Below, piece after piece: positions 10,201 through 19,929 of a stretch of 32,299 nucleotides of DNA. Under the pieces are notes generated by a model that saw only the letters and a program-made list of their open reading frames with translations, was not told the DNA's origin and made no database searches. The first letter of the stretch is position 1; each line of letters starts with the position of its first letter. This DNA comes from Spirogloea muscicola (Eukaryota > Streptophyta > Zygnematophyceae > Spirogloeales > Spirogloeaceae), in the NCBI GenBank assembly GCA_009602725.1, contig WELB01000061.1, positions 431,566-463,864 on the forward strand, read 5' to 3'. The position numbers and the translations under genes are program-made.

Positions 10201-12099
10201 ACCTCCTTCCTGCAGGCTACACATTGAGCGTTCGGTGCACGCCACACTACACTCACGAAATTAGCAACCTCCTCACTCCCAGAGGGAGGTGTGCTGGTTT
10301 GAGAGGGTGGCCATTGCCTCATAATGAAGGGCGGCTTCTCGACGACGTCGTGGCCAATGTTGATGATGAGATCCGCGGTCTCGCAGCACAGGTGCGGGAA
10401 GTCGTTGGCGGACAGCGCGCAGCAGCCAAGGCACAGCGGGTGCGAATCTGCACACGCTCATTTGGTGCCGCCCACAAGGACCCTTCAGCTCACATACTCG
10501 GAACTCTTGGTCTTTGTGCACGCTGCAGGATCGCGGGCTTTCTTGATGCGTGAGTCGGACGTGGCAGCTTATGTGGGACAGAGAAGTGGTCAGCGAGGCA
10601 TCACCTGGGACGACGCCCTTGCCCATCTGCGTCGTGACAAAGGGAACGCCAAGCTTGTCCACGAACTGCCTCAGCCTGCCACCATCAGCACCCACCGCAG
10701 CAAAAGTGAGCGCCCATTTCGTGACAGCCTTAAGGCCACGCGCGCGTCTCACTCGGGCACTGCTTAGTGTCCAGCTATAAGCAGCAAGAAGCTTAATATT
10801 ATCGTAGAGTGGGCACACCATACCCCCATGAAAAATACTTGAAGGTGAGTACTACTTGTTAGCAATTTTACTGTGAGCTTATTACCTCGTAACCTGCTTT
10901 GACAGTGACCTTTCATCGATGCAGATTATGCAAGCTTGAGCTTGGCTGAGGAGCCGACGGAAGCCTTAGAGCTTAAGCTGCAGTACAGCTGTAGCAACAT
11001 ACATCTTCTGGGTGAGTTTGCGGTTGGCGCCAGCGCCAATGAGGAGCAGCGGGCGCTGGGCAGCCTCAATCATCGCGACAGCCTTAGCAATGGCCTTCTC
11101 CTCGCCGACGGGCCGCCGAACCTGGTGCACCGGAAAGAGCTCGGCGTCGGTGAGAGTGCTTGCAATGTCCTCTGGGAGCTCCAGGTGCACCGCCCCGGGC
11201 CGCTCCTCCATGGACAGCCGCACCGCCTCTCGTACGAGCGACGGCACCAGGTCGCCGTCAGCAATCTGCCGCGTATACTGCAGCAGGAGAAGCAGGCCGG
11301 TCGCCGGCTGTGATTCAGGCCCACTGTCACTCATGCAAATCCAAGTTCTCTGAGGTGCACAAGTGGAAGATGCAAATAGCTTGTTTGTCTAGACATTGTA
11401 GATTGAACACTAACTGCGCGTCAGACGTAGTTAAGAGGGCTTTGGCACCACGCACCTTGGTGATGGGTCGCAGATTCTCAACAATGTCTACGATCTGAAA
11501 TGACCCCTGCTTGCTCTTCCGTATCGGCTTCTGACCTGTAATCATCATCTGCGCTCGTCCCTCCAGCCGAAATCTAGTCAGGTGTCAGAGCGACGAGGAG
11601 AGCCCTCGCCGCACTGATGCAATGTGGGCGTCTCAGCTTGGCGCGGCAGCCAGCAAGGTGCTCGAGTTAAGGCGGGCGGCCGACCATGGGGAAGCCGGCA
11701 AGCTGAGCATAAGCAGCGGCCGTCGTGAAGTTGGTCGCGCCAGGTCCGAGAGTGGAGAGGCAGACGCCACATTGGCCTGTCAGGCGGCCGACAGTAGCGG
11801 CCATGAAGCCCGCCGCCTGCTCGTGCCGCGTCACAACCAGCTTGATGGTCGAGCTCTGCAGCGAGTCTAGAAGGTCCATGTTCTCCTCGCCGGGGATGCC
11901 GAAAATGTACCTGCACCATTGCATTCACGCGGCATGGAGCAGCTCAGCATGCCGCCTGCAAAACTCTGAGCAGCAGGCAATTCTGGGCAACGAGAGTGGC
12001 GAGCAGGAGCAGTGTGAGCACGCCCCCGACTCACTCGATTCGCTCGTTCTCTAGGGCCTTGACGAACACGTCCGACGTCTTGCGCTTATCGCCACCCAT
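3326..12099 (-). CDS. fused acetolactate-synthase-like TPP enzyme + aldehyde dehydrogenase (30 exons, 1137 aa)
   Basis: This is a predicted bifunctional enzyme. Residues 1-558 form a complete ALS/pyruvate-oxidase-type thiamine-diphosphate enzyme. Residues 559-661 are a low-complexity linker. Residues ~661-1137 form a complete NAD(P)-dependent aldehyde dehydrogenase. Thirty exons join in consistent phase: 3414 coding nt from ATG at 12099 to TAA at 3326-3328, with no internal stop. Twenty-eight introns are GT-AG and two appear to be GC-AG. The start MGGDKRKTSDVF aligns with bacterial ALS N-termini, so no transit peptide is visible and a cytosolic location is inferred; an upstream leader exon cannot be excluded. 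The expected chemistry is a 2-oxo acid to an aldehyde by decarboxylation, then to a carboxylic acid with NAD(P)H. A 2-oxoglutarate to succinate route is the best-precedented guess. Two adjacent genes are the alternative, but the inter-module gap is one 160-base intron. Confidence 0.8.
7236..7617 (-). other. exon 16: inter-domain linker and start of the ALDH module
   Basis: This single 382-nt exon begins in phase 0 directly after the ALS C-terminal exon. It encodes about 103 residues rich in Ala, Ser, Pro, Glu and Thr. It then enters the ALDH N-terminal signature YPFYIANV...LEVTNKYTG. The upstream intron (7618-7777) has a GTGAGA donor and a TGTGCAG acceptor. If that intron were retained, translation would stop at TAA 7712-7714, 22 residues after the ALS exon. 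An ATG at 7645-7647 lies in frame with the linker, so an independent ALDH could in principle start there. The low-complexity composition suits a flexible tether. Confidence 0.75.
7778..12099 (-). other. ALS-like TPP-enzyme module, exons 1-15 (residues 1-558)
   Basis: Exons, from high to low coordinate: 12035-12099, 11685-11910, 11456-11548, 11003-11277, 10605-10675, 10318-10447, 9936-10101, 9629-9717, 9442-9482, 9196-9230, 8839-8985, 8481-8587, 8210-8257, 7983-8079, 7778-7861. Visible motifs are YIFGIPGEEN (residues 23-32); RHEQ with the Glu that activates TPP at about residue 52; LSTLGPGATN; ITGQKPIRKSKQG; RPGAVHLELPEDIA; QMGKGVV; IGHDVVEKPPF; VYFPQLEVVGDIANAVW; LDNALATMGAG; and the TPP/Mg motif GDGG (437-440) paired with INDN (~463-466). 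The module ends VPVDYTKDNEVLDKELPGLV, the usual ALS C-terminus. Its 558 residues equal a full-length family member. The ITGQKPI(R/K)KSKQG subtype is bacterial in flavour and unlike plastid IlvB-type acetolactate synthase; I do not recognise an acetolactate-specific signature. Confidence 0.92.
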
Positions 12100-12803
12100 G
12101 GCTGCGTGCTGCCCACAGCTAGATGTGGTCGGATGAATTGTGTTCCAGGAGGGTGGGAGAGCGAGCTGGGGCCTGGCTGCCTGAAGATGGCGGAGCGCTC
12201 TGTGCAAGAGCAGAGGTGAGGGAGAGGAGGGAGACCAAATCAGGTGCGGGCAGCTGCGCGGGCTACTTGTCCACTCCGAGTGACGGGCAAAGCATTGCTG
12301 CTTCTGGAGAGGGGCTGGGAAGCAGACGAGGGGGCGAGCGAGGTCTACGGAGCAAGACCTGCCTGCTCAGCCAGCGTAAGGCAATCAGGATCCCGGCGAG
12401 CTGCTGTAGGTATTACTTCACCAAGTGCAACCCATGTGATCAAAAGAAAATTGTAATGAGAGAGGAACACTGTTACCTCCTGCTGGGGGCGGATGGCCCT
12501 CTTCAGGCCCCGCAGTCGCTGCTTAGCTCGTAATTTGGCCCCTTCGAACCTTGTCAATTCTTTTCGGGCTGGCTTCTCACAGCCCTTGCCCCCATTGGGA
12601 GAGCCACTTCTTCGATGGGGGGGGCAGGAAGCTCGGAAGGAAGCCGGCGGATTGCTGGCTGGCGGCGCCGGGGGACGGGCTGTACAGGGCGAGGGAGAAG
12701 AAGGAGAGGGGCTGGACAGGGCTTTGGGCGTGTGGCGGGGAGGGAGGGCAGCGCGCGGGGGCGCAGCGGTAGAGGGGGAGGTCGGGGTCAGGGTGCCGGG
12801 CGC

Positions 12804-12811
12804 TGACGTCA
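12804..12811. promoter_or_regulatory. TGACGTCA palindrome (CRE/bZIP-type site)
   Basis: This is a perfect 8-bp TGACGTCA palindrome in the divergent promoter, about 700 bases upstream of the ALS-ALDH ATG and 500 upstream of the TAF1C-like ATG. bZIP proteins bind this sequence in plants and animals; binding here is inference. Confidence 0.45.
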
Positions 12812-13022
12812 CGGCCGACGGCCCCGCCGACGCGGACGTAGCCGGCGGGCTTTCAGTGACACGTTTGGGGGATCCACTGGCCTCCTACCATATTCTTGCC
12901 CAGATGTATTCGGTGCAACAACAACACCAGAAGCGTATTTGATTTCACAACCCGATCCGACTTCTCACGTCTGCGTCCGCTGCCATGTCGATGTTCACGT
13001 CCGCGTCTGCGTCGAATCGGCA

Positions 13023-13036
13023 TTGCCACGTGGCAA
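13023..13036. promoter_or_regulatory. 14-bp perfect palindromic G-box
   Basis: TTGCCACGTGGCAA is a perfect 14-bp palindrome centred on the G-box core CACGTG. It is followed immediately by ACGTCACC, which holds a TGACG half-site on the other strand. It lies about 270 bases upstream of the TAF1C-like ATG. Plant and algal bZIP or bHLH factors, often in light or metabolic control, bind such sites. Confidence 0.55.
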
Positions 13037-13307
13037 CGTCACCACGGGAGCGCGGCCCCCTTGCCACTTGGACGCACTTTTAAGGTTAGGGTGCCGTGCT
13101 CGCATTCCTCGCCGCCGCCGCCGCCGCCGCCGCCGCTGCCGCCGCCACTACCGCCGCTTGCCCCGCCTACTTTGCCGCCGCCGCCGTCGCCACCTCCGCT
13201 GCCTCTTCAGGCTCGTCGCCGCCGGCCTGTCGCCGGCGGGGGTAGCGCCACGCCCGGGCGGTCACAGAGAGCTGCGCCTCCAGCCCCATCAGCGCCCCGC
13301 TGATGGC

Positions 13308-16300
13308 ATGGCGGCCGCGCCGAGCCTGGTGCCGGCCGCCCCCGCAGTGCAGCTGCTCGTCACTGGCGCGGACCTGCGCCTGCAGAGCGCCGGGCCCTCG
13401 CAGGGCGACCCGCGCCTGGTGAGCCCCTGCCGAACCTCCCGCCCCGGAAGTCACGGCCTCCGCGTCGCCTTTCCGTCGTCTCCGTTACGTCGGGAGACGC
13501 TTTGAAGCCGTGGATCCCGACCTAGTCTTGAACCCTCAACCTCAAGAATGAAGCTCTTATCCTAATCTGTGCGTATACGTAAGCCCAAACCATGCTTCGC
13601 CTGCTGCGTGCGCAGGTCGCCGAGAGCGTGCTGGCGAGCTTCCCGGGGGTGAACGTCCCGCTGCACCTCCTTCAGGGCCTGGTGGCGGAGGACGCGGCGC
13701 TGCGCAGCCGCGCCGCGCTGGACGGCGACCCCCTGGCCGGCTGCTGCCTGCAGTCCATCCAGGTGCTCCTCCTCGCCGCAGCACCCGCAGAAGCAGCATG
13801 GCGATGCTCGATCTTCGGCCTGTCGTGTCTGCCGCTCGGTGTAGCATGTGAGGAGCACATTTATTGAGGAGCATATCATTTGGAGCATGAGGCTAGATCA
13901 AACATCCAAGTCAATATCGGGTGATAGGAAATGTCAGGTACGGTCATGGAGGTGTCAGAATCACCTCATTGTGAAGCCAATTCTGGTGTAGCACAGCTTA
14001 TTGTGAGCTGTATGTATGCCATTATCGCAACGCCTGAGTTTGGTAGCACTAAAGCTTGAAGCCCCAGAAGCCCCTGAAGCCCGTGAAGCGCCTGAGTCCC
14101 CATTTCTTCTAGCCTTCACGGTGATAGCCGCTGAGAAGTCTGAGCAGAACAGGGACATGCAGGCAAGGCCCACATTGGCAGTGAGCCCCTGCCATGGGGC
14201 CAAGCTCAGGCGGCGGCTGAACCGGCGTATAAATCACCTCTCTGCAGGAGCCCAGCGGGGACCTCCATGTCTACTTTCCCACGGGGTGCAACGGCGCGCA
14301 GCTCGGGGGGGCCCGCTGCTGGAGGGACGCTGGTGGGAAGTGGCGGGTGGCGCAGCATGAGAATGCCAATGTGGACGCAGAAATGGTGAAGATGACGGCA
14401 GTAGCGATGATGGAGGGGCAGAGCAGCAGGGAGTTCGATGGAGAAGACGGTGACAGTGACAAGGGCGGAGAGGAGGAGGTGGAGGAGATTGGCGAGGGAA
14501 GCGGCGGAAGCGATGACCACAGCAGTGAGGGCAGGAGGGAGTCGGCAGTGCATCGAGGAGGGGTGGCGCAGTCCAGCAGTGACTCTATCAGAGAGGCAGA
14601 GAGAGCTGCGATCGGCAGCCAGCGCGTGGTGCATTCACTTCGCACATCGCTGTCTGGCCACTATGCGCTCACGGGGCCGCTGGACCAGCCGATCAAGCAG
14701 GTAAATATGCACTGAACCCTTGCACTGCTCTTGCAGCACACCAGCCCATGACAAATGACAGTGAACAAAATCACCTACTTAACGTCTATCATCAGTACAC
14801 TAGCATGGACTACACTTGCTGATAAGTCAGTTGAACGCTGTTGAGTATGTTGTCAAAGTGTGTCCAGCCATGGCACGCCCTTCACCAGGACCATCAGGAC
14901 GCAGTTGGGCCCCAATGGTTGCAGATGATTCCTGCTGCCTCACATTTGCTCTCGCTTGCCTTGAGATAGTTGCTGCGAGTTGGCAGCACCTCTGACTGTA
15001 CTCTGCGGATGCATTGCTTGGTCGAGAAGCTTGCCGCTGTAGCAGGTGATGGCATGTCAGTCGGCCTTGCGACGACTCTCATTGCTGCCCGGACATTGTC
15101 AACCATTAAGGTCTTTCGATTGTCACAGAAGGTGAGCAGAGTAGACTCTTTGCATCATACATATTTAATGCATACTTCTAGCATCTGTCAGCTGCAAGTG
15201 CCTTTGATAGCTCCGCGTACGGGCCACTCGCAAGGTTCTTGAGCTTCTCTGGTCCATCAGCCTGCTCGTTTCATTGAGAGCACTAGAGCACCATTCTGCA
15301 CCTTGGTCAGCAGAGTTGTTAGACCAGTTCCTCTATTCACTCTTCTCTTCCCCTGCCTCTCCACATCTATTAGCTAGAATTAGCTGAAGTTGCTTCTCAT
15401 TTGCGCTCTGGCGATTCTGTTGCCACCTCCAACGACCTCCAACAGGAAGGTGGCAGCGAGATTGAGCTGATTGTGGACGCGAGGTTTTCGAGGTGCCCAT
15501 GCCATGTGAGCGTTCCCACCACATAGTCCTTCAGTAGGCTCGGAAGAATTGGCTCAACCATCATGCTCCTACGTGTATCTGGCAACAGGGTCAGCGTCTG
15601 TGTTCTCTACCTGGACCTAAGTGGCGGTAACTCTTGATCATTGTCAATTGCTTATGCACTGGCTAGTCATAGTCACCTTGGATGCAGAGTGTGCTTTCGG
15701 TGCTTTGCTGACATTTAGTTGCTGAACGGGAACACTGGGTTGGTCTAGCATGTCATGTTCCAAGTCCAAGAAGTGTCACCAAGTACGTGTCTAAGTACGT
15801 GTTTAACCAGTTATGGTCAATCTGAGACCTGACCTGCTACATCCAGTACGCTTGGCCTGTTACCTTGTTGTCTTGCGATACAATATCTATGTCGAAATGC
15901 AAGTCAAGAGGCAAAATCTGAAGCCTTATTCTGCATTCTGACCATACCCCAGCTTCGATCACAGTAGACTGGTGGCTACAAACCTGCCAAAGGTTTACCT
16001 CCTACATGGAAAAAGCAGGAGGATCCTGGCTGAAGGTTGTCGATCGTTTGGTTGGTTGCATAAGGTCCAGAATTACAAGGAAGGACGTGCTTAACCATGT
16101 CAGGGTTCTTGGCAACTCCTTCCTAACAAAGGGAGAGCACCCCGCAGTTGAGATTGCCAACTAAAAGGGATTGTCCTGCAGACTCTGTTGACGCTGATCT
16201 GGAGGCCAATCATTCAAACCCATGTTTGGACCAAAAGATGGTGCATTGTCTAAGAACTTGCGCAACATGCACGCAGGTGGCGTGGAATCCGTACTTCCCG

Positions 16301-19300
16301 GGCACAGAGGCGGCTATTGTGCTTGATGATGGCTCAGTGCACTTCCTAAGATTTCGTCGGGGAACGAGCGCCGGCCTGCTTGAGGCTGCACACGTCCCCG
16401 TGGCTTCGGCAGAGGACATGTTCACTGGCAGCCAGGCGGGTGTGGCTGCAGCGATGAAGAATGCTCCAGGGCTCTGGCCTGCAGCAGGCTGGTGGCACTG
16501 CGAGTACGGCGGGCACCCCGAGACGCTGCTCGTGGCGTCTCAGCGCCACGTGCTCTTGGTCAATGTAAAGGATGGCCTTGGAGGTACACACACTTACAAA
16601 CACACAGAGTTCTTAGCTTGCAGCTTTTCAATTGCTTGTAGACAAAGCCCCAGCTTGTCAGTTTTCCATCTGTGCTAAGCAGCATACTTGCTGTCCAGTA
16701 TACTTGCTTGACAAGATGGCATCTGCACCTTCAGCTCGCTGATGCTTGACCGGTAATGTCAACTATCCTGCCTCGTGTTGCCAAACGGACTCGTCAGTCC
16801 GGCGCCTCGTGGACGCCGCCGGGCTCCATGCTTTCAGCCTGTCGCGGTCCCCGCGAGAAAGATTCTGGTCCCTGGCGACGTCCAGTCCCCTTGTCGGCGG
16901 CAGTGGCTTCCACTTCGCTGTAGCTGACGCCTCGCACGTGATGCTCTTTGACGTGCGGCAGCCGCAAGCAGCAATGCTCCAGGTCTTCCAAAACTCCTGA
17001 CCCTCGCCAACTTCCGTACCTTATCAATCAAGTTCTGCAAGTTCTTGTACTCAAAAGCTTATGATTTTGGCAATAGCAATCTTGACAGCTGAAGGCTCAA
17101 ATGCAGAGGCTGATTAGGACGCTCTTGATGAACAACGTTGCTTTCTCAATCTGAGGGCATTGAGTCTGTGGCATGGTACCTAGTGGGAGCACCTCATGGA
17201 CGAGCCGCCCCAACTTCTCTTCATCCTCCGGCACGCAGATGGTACACAAAGATGCTCACTGCTAGCAAGACGAATTTGTGGCGGCGGGCTGCTGTCATGG
17301 CCGCCATAGTAACGCCCTGCTTCTGAAAAGAAGAGTGGCAATCCCATTCAGAAGCTTCTTAGAGGCACACGTAGTCCATGAGCCAAGACCATGACCCCAC
17401 ATCTGCTCATCGCAAGAAAGATCTAAGTTAATGTCAACCCAAAGCTGCACGAATCGTCCTCTGGAGACGGCTGAATTTCTGAATTTCTGTGAAAGCCGTC
17501 TGCATGGCTTAGCCAATTGTGGACGCCATGTACTTGAGATTCAGCATTGCATCTGCAAGTGGTGGGGCTTAGTAGACCTTACTGAGCACTTGACCAAGCA
17601 ATAGCCTTTCTCGTGGAGGTGAAGGCATAAGTCACAAGTCTAAAATCTAAACCCTAAATCCCAAACACCAAACCCTCTTTCTTTTGCTTATCAAATCATC
17701 GTTTTTGCTTACACAGGTTATACGATTGTGGCAGCTTCGCTTGTTTCCGGAAGAGTCAGCTGCTTCTCGTACACCTCAATCAGGCCAGAAGGCGCTGTGG
17801 ACGTATCATCCAAACATCTGCAGAAGGGACCCGCCCTCCTGATTGCGAGCCCTACTTCCTCGCTGAAGAGATTGTTGGAGGCTCCTGGCAACCAAGTCCT
17901 GGAGGGGCCAGACTCCGTGGCAAAGCAGCGACTGGCTGGAGTTGCGCTTGCGCCCAGTGCCAGCAGCGTTGCCATCTTGAGGCTTTCATCCAGTCGTGGC
18001 CGACTGGTGATCCAGGAGTTTGTTGCACACCTGGAGGGCCATGGACTTCGGCGCGGTCTCAGCAAGCAGACTGACTACAGTGATCCTTGTGCAAAACTGA
18101 AGATGGACAATGTGACGGAAGCTTTGCAAGGTATGCGCCCACAAAAAGCAGCGCAGCCATCTGTGCTCTTTGAGAAGCTAGCATCCTGTCAAACGTTGGT
18201 GTATTCTTGATGCAGCTCACTGGCTCGAGGTCAACTGGGCATTGACCTAAGGATGCGTGGCTCCTGTGCTTTTTCACACTCAGATCTTGCACGGGCGTCA
18301 TCATTTCCGACAAGGGCACAGCAGGAGTTTCCAAGTGTTGTGGGTTGTATCAGTTAAAAGATCCACTTTACTTGCACCAAATGCATTTGACATGCATTTG
18401 CACTTGCATGCATTTGACACTTCCGTAGCTGTCACGTGCTGTACGTAATTGGAATTTGACCTTGACCTTGATATAGACATGAAGACAGGTCATGCATTGA
18501 CCACCACTCGCCCACCAAGCGCACTTGTGAAGAAACGGAAGGCAGGCAACCTTGATCTTGCCACAAGAGGGTTGACGCAGCCTCAGCTTGAGGCTAGACT
18601 TCAGCGAGTCCTTGAGGATATGAAGGAGCCCGTGACACTGTGAGCCGCCTGCTGCAGTGGCATCTGTTGCTACTTTACGAAGTTCGCTATCTGCACTTTC
18701 TATTTTACTGACAGTGATACATGCAGGTATAGAACAGGCACACAGTGTGATGTGGATACAGGTCTTCTTGGTCTGGATTCAAGTATGGGACTCTGGGGCT
18801 CCGCATCAGGTGATGATGACTGCTTTGCTGCAACAGGCGGGAGCTTGTCGTCCAGCTGCATCTAGAGCAGCTGCCGCCGTCGCTCCGCAGCTGCACCGTG
18901 GCGCTTCCGACAGACTACAGCAACCTTGGGCAGCACTGGCACCAGCTTGGGTACTCGCCAGCAAACATAGAGGCCGAGCTGCAGAGGCTGGATGGAGCAG
19001 TCCCGGAGCCGAGGGATGCGACGATGGCAAAACCCCAAGCCAAGGCCGACCTCCAGTGGCGCGTCCACCGCGGCATCCAGTCGATTACAAGGGAAATAAG
19101 AACTGCTGACGGCAGCGATGACCAGTTGCGTGCCAGTCATGGATCTGATGTGCCGCAGGGTCTTCCGCTGGCCGTGATGTTGGAGTTGGCAGAGAGATTG
19201 ATTGATCTGAGGGCTGCAGCCGCCAGCAGCCCATGCTTTGAGGACATCCTGCAGAGGGAGGCAGAGCTTGCTAACGCACTTCGGCAGTGCCTGAAGGAGC

Positions 19301-19929
19301 TGCCCTCTGAGGCAGGGAGATTGTCGAAACGGCAGCAGCTATCCGATGGCGCTAGTGACCGCCAGCGGCTGGCAGCAGCTGCGAGCCGGCTGCTCCTTAA
19401 TCGGCTGGTGGTTGCTTCTGCTTCTTCGCCTGGGCCCGACTGGCGGAGCTTGGCTAGGAGTCCGCGGTGCTGGACGCCAATGTCAGAGACAGAGGAGCGG
19501 CTGCTGTGGCCGCACGCCACCATCGTCCTGCCCCATGAATTCGAGCTCCGGCGCCGGCTGGCGGCCATAGCTCCACCAAATAAGGAGCCCGATGGCGATG
19601 GCAAAGTTGTGCCGCTTGAAGGTGGGTGCCCATGCTCTAAATCAAGGCTCCCCTTGTAAATATGCCCATAACCACGACTACTACATCCTTCGGCTTAAAA
19701 TTTAAACCTCAGAAGCAGTAATTGAGCGCTGTAATGCTTGCAACTTGCTGTCACAGTATTTCTCTCAGCCTACAGATGTGTCATTCTTCTTCTGAGATGT
19801 TTACAACAAGAGAAACCGTTGTCTGCAGAAGATTGTGTGGGTGAGGAGGTTGCTCTTGCCGAGCTCCAGAATGCGTGGCTCGATTGGCAGGGCCTTCCAG
19901 CACCCACGCAGCTCGAGCTGCAACTCTAG
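13308..19929 (+). CDS. TAF1C/Rrn6-like RNA polymerase I core initiation factor subunit, multi-exon
   Basis: Likely the beta-propeller subunit of the Pol I promoter-selectivity factor (human TAF1C, yeast Rrn6), acting in the nucleolus at rDNA promoters. Resolved exons are 13308-13418, 13616-13762, 14248-14700, ~15046-15131, 15446-15505, 16277-16583, 16798-16982, 17717-18130, 18477-18639, 18837-19621 and 19829-19929 (TAG). Phases agree at every resolved join except 14700 to 15046 and 16982 to 17717, where a short exon each is probably missing. Diagnostic segments are VGLATTLIAARTLSTIKVF; VAWNPYFPGTEAAIVLDDGS; GWWHCEYGGHPETLLVAS; and GFHFAVADASHVMLFDVRQP, the plant TAF1C propeller signature. Exon 3 carries an acidic, Gly/Ser-rich insertion (about 14370-14600). 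The C-terminal exon is alpha-helical and Ala/Leu-rich. The start is the ATG of MAAAPSLVPAAP; an overlapping ATG five bases upstream is in another frame. Confidence 0.72.
17648..17665. repeat. short interstitial telomere-like motif (CCCTAAA type)
   Basis: TAAACCCTAAATCCCAAA contains a perfect telo-box, AAACCCTAA, followed by a degenerate second unit. It lies about 50 bases upstream of the acceptor of a TAF1C-like exon, within an intron. Telo-boxes in plants often mark promoters of translation and ribosome-biogenesis genes. This intronic copy could be that element, a scar, or chance. Confidence 0.5.
18381..18416. repeat. three copies of ATGCATTTG in an intron
   Basis: ATGCATTTG occurs at 18381-18389, 18392-18400 and 18408-18416 within a TAF1C-like intron, with short unequal spacers. 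It resembles a young local duplication. No function is assigned. Confidence 0.8.

Larger units (their letters stand above)
12100..13307. promoter_or_regulatory. divergent promoter region between ALS-ALDH and TAF1C-like genes
   Basis: About 1.2 kb separates the ATG of the minus-strand ALS-ALDH gene (12099) and that of the plus-strand TAF1C-like gene (13308), so both promoters and 5' UTRs should lie here. It contains a TGACGTCA site, a perfect G-box palindrome, purine-rich G/A tracts at about 12600-12790, and a (GCC)n run at about 13110-13200 near the TAF1C-like start. Several short open frames are present but none has a recognisable domain. Confidence 0.6.

Noticed and set aside
10273-10317. 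Alternative GT donor (GTGAGG) extending the ALS exon that ends at 10318
   Set aside because: It leaves phase 1 where the next exon needs phase 2, and inserts non-homologous residues into a conserved block.
16148-16276. Coding extension upstream of the VAWNPYFPG exon of the TAF1C-like gene
   Set aside because: A clean GCAG acceptor at 16276 joins in phase to the exon ending at 15505, and the upstream residues do not resemble the family.
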